DNA from: Flavobacterium sp. HJJ
GTDB taxonomy: Bacteria > Bacteroidota > Bacteroidia > Flavobacteriales > Flavobacteriaceae
DNA length: 64,000 bases
Direction: 5' to 3'
Assembly (NCBI RefSeq): GCF_015351475.1
Contig: NZ_JADKPR010000005.1
Span: 62,001 to 126,000 of the forward strand
Part shown: positions 50,783 through 58,688 of the stretch, piece by piece
How positions within the stretch are numbered: the stretch's first letter is position 1
Layout: each line of letters starts with the position of its first letter
Notes under the pieces: model-generated
What the model was told of the DNA's origin: nothing
The model's database searches: none
What the model saw: the letters and a program-made list of their open reading frames with translations, nothing else
Program-made: the position numbers and the translations under genes

Positions 50783-52207
50783 ATGAATTCCTCCTCATTT
50801 TATAGCCATTTACAGAAAAAATTTCCTTTTCAGCCGACATATAATCAGGATATTTTTTTTCAGAAAATCGCCATTTTCCTGACAGATAGTTATAATGACA
50901 CCATTTTTGTCTTGAAAGGATATGCAGGAACGGGAAAAACTACCGTTATTTCGACAATCGTAAATAGCTTATTGGATAATAATCAAAAGTCCGTTTTGTT
51001 GGCGCCAACAGGACGCGCGGCGAAGGTAATTGCCAATTATTCGAACAAACCCGCTTTTACAATCCATAAAAAAATCTATTTCCCAAAGAAAAATTCAGGC
51101 GGAGGAGTTTCCTTTACTTTACAACTCAATAAACATAAAAACACGATTTTCATAGTCGATGAAGCCTCGATGATTTCGGACGCCAATTCGGATTCCAAAT
51201 TATATGAAAACGGCTCATTGCTTGATGATTTGATTTCCTATGTATATTCGGGAACGAATTGCAAAATGATCCTTTTGGGAGATACAGCTCAGTTGCCTCC
51301 TGTAAATTTAGACATAAGCCCAGCTTTGGATATTAGCACCTTAAGTATTCATTACAATAAAGAAGTAGAACATATTGAACTTGATGAAGTAATGCGTCAG
51401 GAAGAAAGCTCCGGCATTTTGCATAACGCAACCGAATTGAGAGAGTTATTAAAGGATAGTTTTATATCGGAATTCAAGTTTAATATCAGGAAATTCAAAG
51501 ATATTGTGCGCTTGGTTGATGGCTATGATATTCAGGATGCGATTCATTCTGCTTACAGTAATTACAGTATCGAAGACACTGCATTTATTGTTCGTTCCAA
51601 TAAAAGGGCGAATCAATACAACGAGCAGATTCGGTCAAAAATCCTTGATAAAGAGAGCGAATTGTCCACAGGCGATTTCCTGATGGTGGTGAAGAATAAT
51701 TATTTTTGGCTAAAAGACTCCGATGAAGCAGGATTTATTGCTAATGGTGATATCATTGAAGTTTTGGAAATGTTTGGAATCAAAGAATTATATGGTTTTA
51801 AATTTGCCAAAGTTAAAATCCGAATGATTGATTATCCCGACCAAAAGCCTTTTGAAACCGTACTTTTAATGGATACAATTAAAAGTGAATCACCTTCATT
51901 GACTTTTGAAGAATCAAACAGATTGTATCAGGAAGTAATGAAAGATTATGAAAGCGAAACCACAAAGTATAAAAAGTTCCAAAAAGTAAAGGAAAACGAA
52001 TATTTTAATGCTTTACAGGTAAAATTCTCGTATGCAATTACCTGCCATAAATCCCAGGGAGGGCAGTGGAATACTGTCTTTATTGAGCAACCGTATTTAC
52101 CAAACGGCATCGACAGGGATTATGTCCGATGGTTATACACCGCTATGACAAGAGCCAAAAATAAGCTATATTTGATAGGATTTAAAGACGATAGTTTTGT
52201 GGAATAA
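50783..52207 (+). CDS. RecD-like superfamily 1 DNA helicase
   Basis: This 474-aa protein starts at MNSSSFYSHLQKKFPFQPTY (50783); the frame is open further upstream only because of a low-complexity repeat. Helicase motifs are clear: Walker A GYAGTGKTT (residues 46-54), LLAPTGRAAKV, Walker B IFIVDEASMI, LLGDTAQLPPV, and the C-terminal YAITCHKSQGGQWNTVFIE with RWLYTAMTRAKNKLYLIG. The order matches the RecD/TraA-like ATP-dependent helicases that act alone in Bacteroidota. It should unwind DNA 5' to 3' in repair or recombination. Confidence 0.93.
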   Translation: MNSSSFYSHLQKKFPFQPTYNQDIFFQKIAIFLTDSYNDTIFVLKGYAGTGKTTVISTIVNSLLDNNQKSVLLAPTGRAAKVIANYSNKPAFTIHKKIYFPKKNSGGGVSFTLQLNKHKNTIFIVDEASMISDANSDSKLYENGSLLDDLISYVYSGTNCKMILLGDTAQLPPVNLDISPALDISTLSIHYNKEVEHIELDEVMRQEESSGILHNATELRELLKDSFISEFKFNIRKFKDIVRLVDGYDIQDAIHSAYSNYSIEDTAFIVRSNKRANQYNEQIRSKILDKESELSTGDFLMVVKNNYFWLKDSDEAGFIANGDIIEVLEMFGIKELYGFKFAKVKIRMIDYPDQKPFETVLLMDTIKSESPSLTFEESNRLYQEVMKDYESETTKYKKFQKVKENEYFNALQVKFSYAITCHKSQGGQWNTVFIEQPYLPNGIDRDYVRWLYTAMTRAKNKLYLIGFKDDSFVE

Positions 52208-52313
52208 TTTTAAAAATTTAACCATTAAGATTAAGGATTCATTAAGTTGCAATGATAAAAACTTAATAGCCTTAATTTCTTAATGTTTAAAAAAAATAAT
52301 AAATGGTTTTATC

Positions 52314-53144
52314 ATGAACACGCTAAACGATTTACATAAAATTTCAGGATCATTTTCGAATACCAAAAAAATGCCTGTATTATTTTTGGGACATGGAAGT
52401 CCAATGAATGCCATCGAAGAAAACCAATTTGTGACCGGTTTTAGGAATTTGGCGAAAACCTTGCCTAAACCAAACGCAATTTTGTGTATTTCGGCACATT
52501 GGTTTACCAACGGGACAAAGGTTACCGCTATGGAAATGCCTCGCACGATTCACGATTTTGGAGGATTTCCGCAAGAATTATTTGAAGTACAATATCCCGC
52601 CAAAGGAAGTCCCGAACTGGCCACCGCAACTAAGGAATTATTATCTCCAACAGCTGTCGAATTAGATCATCATTGGGGATTGGATCACGGAGCCTGGAGT
52701 GTAATTAAACATTTATATCCCGACGCTGATATTCCTGTAATTCAGATGAGTATCGATTATACAAAATCGGGGCAGTATCATTTTGAATTGGCGCAAAAAT
52801 TAAGTGAATTACGCACCAAAGGTATTCTGATTGTGGGCAGCGGAAACATCATTCACAACTTAAGATTAGTCGATTTCAGAAACATAAATACCGACAATTA
52901 CGGTTACGATTGGGCTTTTGAAGCTAGGGAAGTTATCAATAATCATTTAATCGATGGCGATTTCCAACCGCTTATTGATTTTGAAAAACAAAGCAAAGCT
53001 TTCCAACTTTCCATCCCAACACCTGATCATTATTTGCCCTTAATTTATACTTTGGGATTAAAAGGAAAATCGGAAGAATTGAGTTTGTTTAATGATAAAT
53101 TGGTAGGAGGTTCTTTAAGTATGACTTCAGTGAAAATTATGTAA
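52314..53144 (+). CDS. ygiD: 4,5-DOPA-extradiol-dioxygenase-like enzyme (YgiD family)
   Basis: This 276-aa protein belongs to the LigB-superfamily, single-metal extradiol dioxygenases. Visible features: PVLFLGHGSPMNAIEEN (His27), CISAHWFTNGTKV, DHHWGLDHGAWSVIKHL, and GSGNIIHNLR (metal and active-site His). E. coli YgiD opens L-DOPA and other catechols. The natural substrate here is not known. It is preceded by about 100 nt without a gene and followed by an XRE-type regulator gene. Confidence 0.9.
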   Translation: MNTLNDLHKISGSFSNTKKMPVLFLGHGSPMNAIEENQFVTGFRNLAKTLPKPNAILCISAHWFTNGTKVTAMEMPRTIHDFGGFPQELFEVQYPAKGSPELATATKELLSPTAVELDHHWGLDHGAWSVIKHLYPDADIPVIQMSIDYTKSGQYHFELAQKLSELRTKGILIVGSGNIIHNLRLVDFRNINTDNYGYDWAFEAREVINNHLIDGDFQPLIDFEKQSKAFQLSIPTPDHYLPLIYTLGLKGKSEELSLFNDKLVGGSLSMTSVKIM

Positions 53145-53269
53145 TACAGTTTTGAAACTGAACAAAATCAATAGACAGACAAGAATGCCGTTAAAATGTC
53201 GCAAATAAACCGTTACCAAATAAGACGTTTGATGAGTAGTTTTGCTGAAACAATAAATCAAAATTACTT

Positions 53270-53833
53270 ATGCTCGAAATCGGAGAAAAAATTAAAGAAA
53301 TAAGAAAGAAAAAAGGATTATCTCAGGAAGAACTGGCAGAATCTTCAAAAGTAAACTTAAGAACAATTCAGCGAATTGAAAATAACGAAAGCGAACCGCG
53401 AGGAAAAACCCTGAATTTAATTTGTGAAGTTCTTAATATAAATACTGAAGATATTTTAGATTATGGAAAACAGGAAGATAAAAGTTATCTCATGATTTTT
53501 CATCTTTCAGTAATAGTATTTCTCGTTATTCCATTAGGAAATATCATTCTTCCCTTAATTTTATGGCAGACAAAAAAAGATAAAATAATTGGTCTGAATG
53601 AAATTGGAGCGAATCTCTTGAATTTTCAAATAATTTGGACTGTTTTTACTTTTATTTCAATGACTATTTTTGCTTTATGTAAAATTTTACATTACGGGCA
53701 ATATGAAATTTTATTTTATGCATTTATAGGACTTTATACTTTAAATATAATTTTGCCCTTAATTTTTGCTGTTAAAACCAATAATGGAAAAATAGAAAGC
53801 TTATATCCAAATCCAATAAAACTAATAAAATAG
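53270..53833 (+). CDS. Membrane-anchored XRE transcriptional regulator (DUF4870-like)
   Basis: This 187-aa protein has an XRE helix-turn-helix (about 5-62, LSQEELAESSKVNLRTIQRI) followed by three to four membrane helices (about 76-175) resembling the DUF4870 domain (ILPLILWQTKKDKIIGLNEI, GANLLNFQIIWTVF). This layout suggests a one-component regulator held in the inner membrane that senses membrane state. No target can be named. Confidence 0.85.
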   Translation: MLEIGEKIKEIRKKKGLSQEELAESSKVNLRTIQRIENNESEPRGKTLNLICEVLNINTEDILDYGKQEDKSYLMIFHLSVIVFLVIPLGNIILPLILWQTKKDKIIGLNEIGANLLNFQIIWTVFTFISMTIFALCKILHYGQYEILFYAFIGLYTLNIILPLIFAVKTNNGKIESLYPNPIKLIK

Positions 53834-53945
53834 GAATAGAATAAACACAGTAAGTAAGCTTATTCAAAATTATTCAGTTATCAATAATTTCTTTTAAACT
53901 TAAGTTTGAATGGTTACTTTTGCTAACGTTTAAAATAAATTTAAA

Positions 53946-54674
53946 ATGAAAATAATAGCAGTCATTCCCGCCCGTTACGCATCTACACGATTTCCCGCAA
54001 AACTGATGCAGGATTTAGGAGGCAAAACGGTTATTTTAAGAACCTATGAAGCCGCCATAAGCACTCAATTATTTGATGATGTTTTTGTCGTAACGGATTC
54101 CGAGCTGATTTTTGACGAAATTGTTTTCAATGGCGGAAAAGCGATCAAAAGCATCAAAGAACATGAATCGGGGAGTGACCGAATTGCAGAAGCCGTCGAA
54201 AATCTTGACGTTGATATTGTTATAAATGTGCAGGGAGACGAACCATTTATTGATGCAGCACCTTTAGAAAAAGTTATTGAAGTTTTTAAAAATGACACTT
54301 CAAAACAAGTTGATTTGGCTTCGCTGATGTGCGAAATCAAAGATGAAGCCGATATTAATAATCCAAACAATGTAAAAGTAGTCGTGAATCAGGATAGTTT
54401 TGCACTGTACTTTTCGCGTTCGGTGATTCCATATCCAAGAGAAGTAAATGTAGGCGTTCGTTATATGAAACACATCGGAATTTATGCTTTTAGAAAACAG
54501 GCTTTATTGGATTTTTACAGTTTGCCGATGAAATCTCTGGAAGCTTCCGAAAAACTGGAACAATTGCGTTATTTAGAATTTGGAAAGCGCATCAAAATGG
54601 TTGAAACCAATCACATCGGAATCGGAATAGATACCGCTGAGGATTTAGAAAAAGCAAGAAAAATGCTTCTTTGA
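53946..54674 (+). CDS. kdsB: 3-deoxy-manno-octulosonate cytidylyltransferase (CMP-KDO synthetase)
   Basis: This 242-aa enzyme activates KDO with CTP to CMP-KDO for lipopolysaccharide core synthesis. Family blocks are [16 protein letters not shown] at the N-terminus, [52 protein letters not shown], and the C-terminal [15 protein letters not shown]. Length and motifs match KdsB. Its stop codon is inside a 14-bp terminator stem shared with the convergent gene. Confidence 0.96.
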   Translation: MKIIAVIPARYASTRFPAKLMQDLGGKTVILRTYEAAISTQLFDDVFVVTDSELIFDEIVFNGGKAIKSIKEHESGSDRIAEAVENLDVDIVINVQGDEPFIDAAPLEKVIEVFKNDTSKQVDLASLMCEIKDEADINNPNNVKVVVNQDSFALYFSRSVIPYPREVNVGVRYMKHIGIYAFRKQALLDFYSLPMKSLEASEKLEQLRYLEFGKRIKMVETNHIGIGIDTAEDLEKARKMLL

Positions 54675-54694
54675 TTTAGTTCAAAGAAGCATTT
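54661..54694. terminator. Bidirectional terminator between kdsB and the convergent gene
   Basis: A perfect 14-bp stem (54661-54674 with 54681-54694) with a 6-nt loop is followed by T runs on both strands. It includes the kdsB stop codon. Confidence 0.9.
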
Positions 54695-54695
54695 T

Positions 54696-55361
54696 TTATT
54701 TTAATTTTTCGATAATAATTAATTCATTGTGAACTTCAACTCTAGGAATGGTCTGTGTTTTGTAGGATTCGTCGCAAAAGTCTTTAATGAAATTTTGATT
54801 TCTTAAATTATCTTCTCGCGACAGACACATCGTATTAAAAAGAACGATTCCTTTACTATTGAGCAAAAAGCAAATTCGGTTTACAAAATAGTTTTCAAAC
54901 AGAAAATTAGGCATCTTAGTATCTTGAAAAATATCGATAATAATAAGATCGTATCTGTCTTTAGTTTTCAACACAAACTCAAAAGCATCATCAATCACAA
55001 TGTTTAAATTTTTGATTTCATTAAGACTGAAGTATTCATTAGCAATTTTAATAATATCCGGATCGATGTCAACACCGGTAATTTGTCCTTCAAAATGAAT
55101 TTCGTCAACTAATGTTTTAATCACACTGCCGCCAGCAACGCCTAGGACTAATATTTGATTCATTTTTACAATTTTATCAAATCCTAAGTGTTTTAATCCG
55201 ATTCTCAGAATACGCTGCAGACTGCCATAAGAATAATTGGTATTTTCTGAATCAAGAACTAGCTCGCCATTGGCCCATGTAACTTCAATAGTTTTACTTA
55301 GTTTAGATTTAGTTGTATAAATTTTGATGGGTATGATGTAACTTAATAATTTGCGAAACAT
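54696..55361 (-). CDS. Spermidine-synthase-like methyltransferase-fold protein
   Basis: This 221-aa protein starts at the ATG at 55361 (MFRKLLSYIIPIKIY); an upstream TTG is weaker. It has the Rossmann fold of spermidine synthases: ILVLGVAGGSVIKTLVDE, ITGVDIDPDIIKIANEYF, and VIDDAFEFV with DLIIIDIF. It lacks the full polyamine-binding set of a true SpeE, so the acceptor is uncertain. Such proteins are common in Bacteroidota as stand-alone relatives. It faces kdsB. Confidence 0.8.
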   Translation of the reverse strand: MFRKLLSYIIPIKIYTTKSKLSKTIEVTWANGELVLDSENTNYSYGSLQRILRIGLKHLGFDKIVKMNQILVLGVAGGSVIKTLVDEIHFEGQITGVDIDPDIIKIANEYFSLNEIKNLNIVIDDAFEFVLKTKDRYDLIIIDIFQDTKMPNFLFENYFVNRICFLLNSKGIVLFNTMCLSREDNLRNQNFIKDFCDESYKTQTIPRVEVHNELIIIEKLK

Positions 55362-55425
55362 TAATTTTTTGGTTTTTATCAAAAATAAGACATTTAATTA
55401 TTTAATTTGTGAAAACTAAGAACAA

Positions 55426-55980
55426 ATGAAGAGACAAATCTGCAGATGGTTTTTTGAAAAGATAATGGGCTGGAAAATAGAAGGCAATATTGACAGGGAA
55501 ATAAAAAAAAGCGTCTTGATGGTAATGCCTCATACAAGCTGGCATGATTTTTATATTGCTATTATTTGTAAAGGAGCAATAGGAGCAGATATTAATTGGG
55601 TTGGAAAAAAAGAATTATTCCGTTTTCCTTTTGGCTTCTTCTTTAAATCTTTAGGAGGTTCTCCGCTAGACAGAACAGGAGGATTAAACAAAGTAGATTC
55701 TATAGTCAGTATATTTGATTCCAAAGAAACTTTTAGACTAGGACTTTCTCCCGAAGGTACACGCAAAAAAGTAGAACATCTCAAAACTGGATTTTATTAC
55801 ATCGCCGTAAAAGCAAATGTGCCAATCATACCGGTATCGATAAATTTTGAAAAGAAAACTGTAGATTTTGGAAATGCATTTTATCCTACAGGTAATATTG
55901 AACCAGACCTAATTCATTTGAACAAACATTTTATTGGAGCAAAAGGAAAAATACCAGAAAACGGATATAAAATTTCTTAA
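55426..55980 (+). CDS. 1-acyl-sn-glycerol-3-phosphate-acyltransferase-like protein (PlsC family)
   Basis: This 184-aa membrane-associated acyltransferase has the HX4D catalytic motif (His36 to Asp41 in PHTSWHD) and the second block GGSPLDRTGG. The phosphate-binding SPEGTRKKVEHLKTGF motif and NVPIIPVSINFE follow. The length is short of most PlsC proteins but all four acyltransferase motifs are present. The acceptor lipid may be lysophosphatidate or another lysolipid. It is divergent from the spermidine-synthase-like gene, with 64 nt between starts. Confidence 0.88.
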   Translation: MKRQICRWFFEKIMGWKIEGNIDREIKKSVLMVMPHTSWHDFYIAIICKGAIGADINWVGKKELFRFPFGFFFKSLGGSPLDRTGGLNKVDSIVSIFDSKETFRLGLSPEGTRKKVEHLKTGFYYIAVKANVPIIPVSINFEKKTVDFGNAFYPTGNIEPDLIHLNKHFIGAKGKIPENGYKIS

Positions 55981-56127
55981 AATTGAACTTGCTGAGAATC
56001 GCATAGATTTTTTTTCTTGGCTCTTGGTTCAGAATATTCAATTCTCGTAAATTGTGGGATATTTTTAAAATTGAAAATATGCTTCTTATAAAAGTCATAG
56101 AAAATATTTGTCTAATGAAATTTTAAA

Positions 56128-56580
56128 TCAACTTGGAGAATAAATCTTGAATGTTCCGTTTTTATAAAAAAATACTATTTTTTCTACTTCATCAGGATTT
56201 TCACTTTCAGTAAAAGATTCCATCTGTTTTATTTTTTTCGAATCAAACTTAGATTCTGGCGAAACAGAAACTTGAGAAAATAAATCAATTGGAGTAGGGG
56301 TGTCAAAATTTGTAGCAGCAGAATCTAAATTTAAATTATCTTTTTCTTCTATTTTCTTTGGGAAAACTCCCGCTCCCTTTAATATCCAATACAAGTCTAC
56401 ATCAGGGAAAATATCAGTAATTTTCAAAATAAAATCCAGACTTGGCTTATTTCTGCCTGAAAGTAAATGAGACAAACTGGAACGCTGCACTCCAATTTTA
56501 TCAGCAAATGAAGAAGCATTAAGACTGTAATACTCCAGTATTATTTCTAATCTTTTTATGAAATCATCCGTGTTTACCAT
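56128..56580 (-). CDS. XRE-family repressor-like protein
   Basis: This 150-aa protein has an N-terminal XRE helix-turn-helix (about 8-65, LNASSFADKIGVQRSSLSHL, then SGRNKPSLDFILKI). An acidic, low-complexity linker follows, with a conserved short C-terminal segment KIVFFYKNGTFKIYSPS. Proteins of this shape occur singly in flavobacterial chromosomes. The TTTACA-nn-TGTAAA palindromes beside its promoter and beside the divergent M14 peptidase gene make autoregulation and control of the neighbour plausible. That is inference. Confidence 0.85.
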   Translation of the reverse strand: MVNTDDFIKRLEIILEYYSLNASSFADKIGVQRSSLSHLLSGRNKPSLDFILKITDIFPDVDLYWILKGAGVFPKKIEEKDNLNLDSAATNFDTPTPIDLFSQVSVSPESKFDSKKIKQMESFTESENPDEVEKIVFFYKNGTFKIYSPS

Positions 56581-56606
56581 TGTGAATTCAATTTAAAATT
56601 AACTCA

Positions 56607-56876
56607 TTTACAAATGTAACCAAATCTTATGTAACCACCTAATTTCCAAAGGTTAAATATAAATTGAATAATAAAATACATAATTAAATAGTTTAAATAA
56701 AAATATCCAATGTATTGATATTTTGTTTTTTATATATTAGCACATAAAGCTTACTTTAATATTTTTTCAAGTTATAAATATTTATTTCCAATATTAAAAT
56801 AGGTGTTTACAAACTTAAAAAAAATAAAAAATCATTAGTTTACAAATGTAAAAATAAAGATGTTTACTTTTGTAAA
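56607..56876. promoter_or_regulatory. Three TTTAC...GTAAA palindromes overlapping divergent -7 boxes
   Basis: The sites are TTTACAAATGTAAC at 56607-56620, TTTACAAATGTAAA at 56839-56852 and TTTACTTTTGTAAA at 56863-56876. The first contains the leftward -7 box (TACATTTG, 56618-56611) of the XRE gene. The third contains the rightward box (TACTTTTG, 56865-56872) of the M14 gene, with the second 24 nt upstream. A protein bound here would block both promoters. The rest of the 310-nt gap is AT-rich without a gene. Confidence 0.65.
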
Positions 56877-56890
56877 TCAAATTATAAAAC

Positions 56891-58045
56891 ATGGATTTAG
56901 AACTTTTATTTAATCAAAATAAAGAAAACACAATACAGGGGCGTTATATTACTTTAGAAAATATTGAGCCATTATTAAACAAAGAATCTTTAAAAAAGGA
57001 TGTAACTATTATTGGAGAATCGGTTTTAGGAAAACCAATATACAGCTATCAAAAAGGATCAGGTAAAACCAAAATTTATCTTTGGTCACAAATGCATGGA
57101 AACGAAAGTACGACGACCAAAGCGTTATTCGATTTTATAAATCTTTTAAATAATGGATCGGATTTAGCCAAAGACCTTTTAAATCGTTTTACTTTTTACT
57201 GTATCCCGATGTTGAATCCGGACGGAGCTAAATTATACACTAGAGCTAATGCAAACAATATTGATTTGAATAGAGACTCTCAGGATCTTACTCAGCCGGA
57301 GAGTAAGATATTAAGAGCGGTATTTGAAGATTTCAAACCGGATTACTGTTTTAACCTTCACGATCAGCGCACTATTTTTGGAGTTGCTGATACTGGAAAA
57401 CCTGCAACAGTTTCTTTTTTGGCACCTTCTTACAATGAAGAACGAGAGGTAAATGAATCACGTTTGAAAGCTATAAATCTAATCGCTGGCATTACTGAAG
57501 TATTACAAAATTATATTCCTGGCCAAATAGGACGATTCGATGATTCATTTAACATTAATTGTATTGGTGATACCTTTCAATATTTAGGTGTTCCAACAAT
57601 ATTATTCGAGGCCGGGCATTATCCTGATGATTACGAAAGAGAAAAAACAAGAAAATTCGTATTCATGTCATTGCTTACAAGTTTCATTATTCTCAACGAA
57701 AACGTTATAGTTGATAATAGAAATGATAAATATTTAAACATTCCTCAGAATAATGTTGTTTTTTTTGATTTTATATACAAAAATGTCAAAATAAATTATG
57801 ATGGTAATGAAATAATCACCAATTTTGTGGCTCAATATAAAGAAGAGTTAATCGATAACAAATTAAATTTTAATGCTTACATAGTTGAAGTAGGAGATTT
57901 AAAGAAATATTTCGGTCATTTCGAGTACGATGCTAAAGGAGCTTTATATCAAGATGATTTTGATAATCTGCCAAAAATTGGACAAATTGCCAATTTTAAT
58001 TTTGATAAAAAAGTATTTTTTCTTAATGGAAAGATAAAAAAATGA
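56891..58045 (+). CDS. M14-family zinc carboxypeptidase-like protein
   Basis: This 384-aa protein has the M14 zinc site HGNE (His69, Glu72 in WSQMHGNESTT), a third ligand in YCFNLHDQRTIFG, the substrate-binding NPDGAKLYTRANANNIDLNR, and the catalytic Glu in ILFEAGHYPDDY. No signal peptide is seen, so it is probably cytosolic and may act on small peptides or amino-acid conjugates. A C-terminal domain of about 110 residues is not part of the peptidase fold. It starts 14 nt after its predicted transcript start, and its promoter overlaps palindromes shared with the XRE gene. Confidence 0.88.
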   Translation: MDLELLFNQNKENTIQGRYITLENIEPLLNKESLKKDVTIIGESVLGKPIYSYQKGSGKTKIYLWSQMHGNESTTTKALFDFINLLNNGSDLAKDLLNRFTFYCIPMLNPDGAKLYTRANANNIDLNRDSQDLTQPESKILRAVFEDFKPDYCFNLHDQRTIFGVADTGKPATVSFLAPSYNEEREVNESRLKAINLIAGITEVLQNYIPGQIGRFDDSFNINCIGDTFQYLGVPTILFEAGHYPDDYEREKTRKFVFMSLLTSFIILNENVIVDNRNDKYLNIPQNNVVFFDFIYKNVKINYDGNEIITNFVAQYKEELIDNKLNFNAYIVEVGDLKKYFGHFEYDAKGALYQDDFDNLPKIGQIANFNFDKKVFFLNGKIKK

Positions 58046-58121
58046 TTTTTTTGCCGATTATTTAATTTTTATTTATAATTTTAACTTTTTTAATAGCAAA
58101 TAACCATATAATAAAAGAATT

Positions 58122-58601
58122 ATGAGTAAGTTTCGTTTAGATGAAGTAGATCACCAGATTTTAGATATGTTGATAGACAACACAAGAGTTCCGTTTACAG
58201 ACATTGCTAAAAAATTATTGATTTCAGCTGGAACGGTTCATGTTAGGGTAAAAAAAATGGAAGATGCAGGTATCATCATGGGGTCTTCTTTAGTCCTTGA
58301 TTATGATAAATTAGGATATTCATTTATTGCTTATGTAGGTGTTTTTCTTAACAATACTTCACAGACAAAATTCGTTTTAGAGCGTATTAATGAGATTCCA
58401 TTTGTAACTGTAGCTTCTGTAACTACAGGTAAGTTCAATATTTTTTGCAAGATAAGAGCAAAAGATACTAAACATGCAAAAGATGTTATTTTTATGATTG
58501 ATGATATCGAGGGTGTTTATAGAACAGAAACTATGATTTCTCTTGAAGAAAGCATTAATGATAAAAAGCGTTTGATGCATACCATTTTCAAAGAAATGTA
58601 A
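58122..58601 (+). CDS. Lrp/AsnC-family transcriptional regulator
   Basis: This 159-aa regulator has an N-terminal helix-turn-helix (LDEVDHQILDMLIDNTRVPF, then TDIAKKLLISAGTVHVRVKK) and a C-terminal RAM ligand-binding domain (about 70-150, VASVTTGKFNIFCKI). Such proteins bind amino acids and control their metabolism. It follows the M14 gene by 76 nt and is ended by its own terminator. Confidence 0.93.
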   Translation: MSKFRLDEVDHQILDMLIDNTRVPFTDIAKKLLISAGTVHVRVKKMEDAGIIMGSSLVLDYDKLGYSFIAYVGVFLNNTSQTKFVLERINEIPFVTVASVTTGKFNIFCKIRAKDTKHAKDVIFMIDDIEGVYRTETMISLEESINDKKRLMHTIFKEM

Positions 58602-58625
58602 ATCTTGAATGCTATATGTAAATAT

Positions 58626-58654
58626 AACCTCAAGTGTAACCTTGGGGTTTTTTT
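58626..58654 (+). terminator. Terminator of the Lrp-family gene
   Basis: A 9-bp stem (58626-58634 with 58641-58649, one G-U pair) with a 6-nt loop is followed by T. It separates this gene from ppc. Confidence 0.85.
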
Positions 58655-58688
58655 ATGTTAGATTAACCAATAAACTAATAGTCTAATT

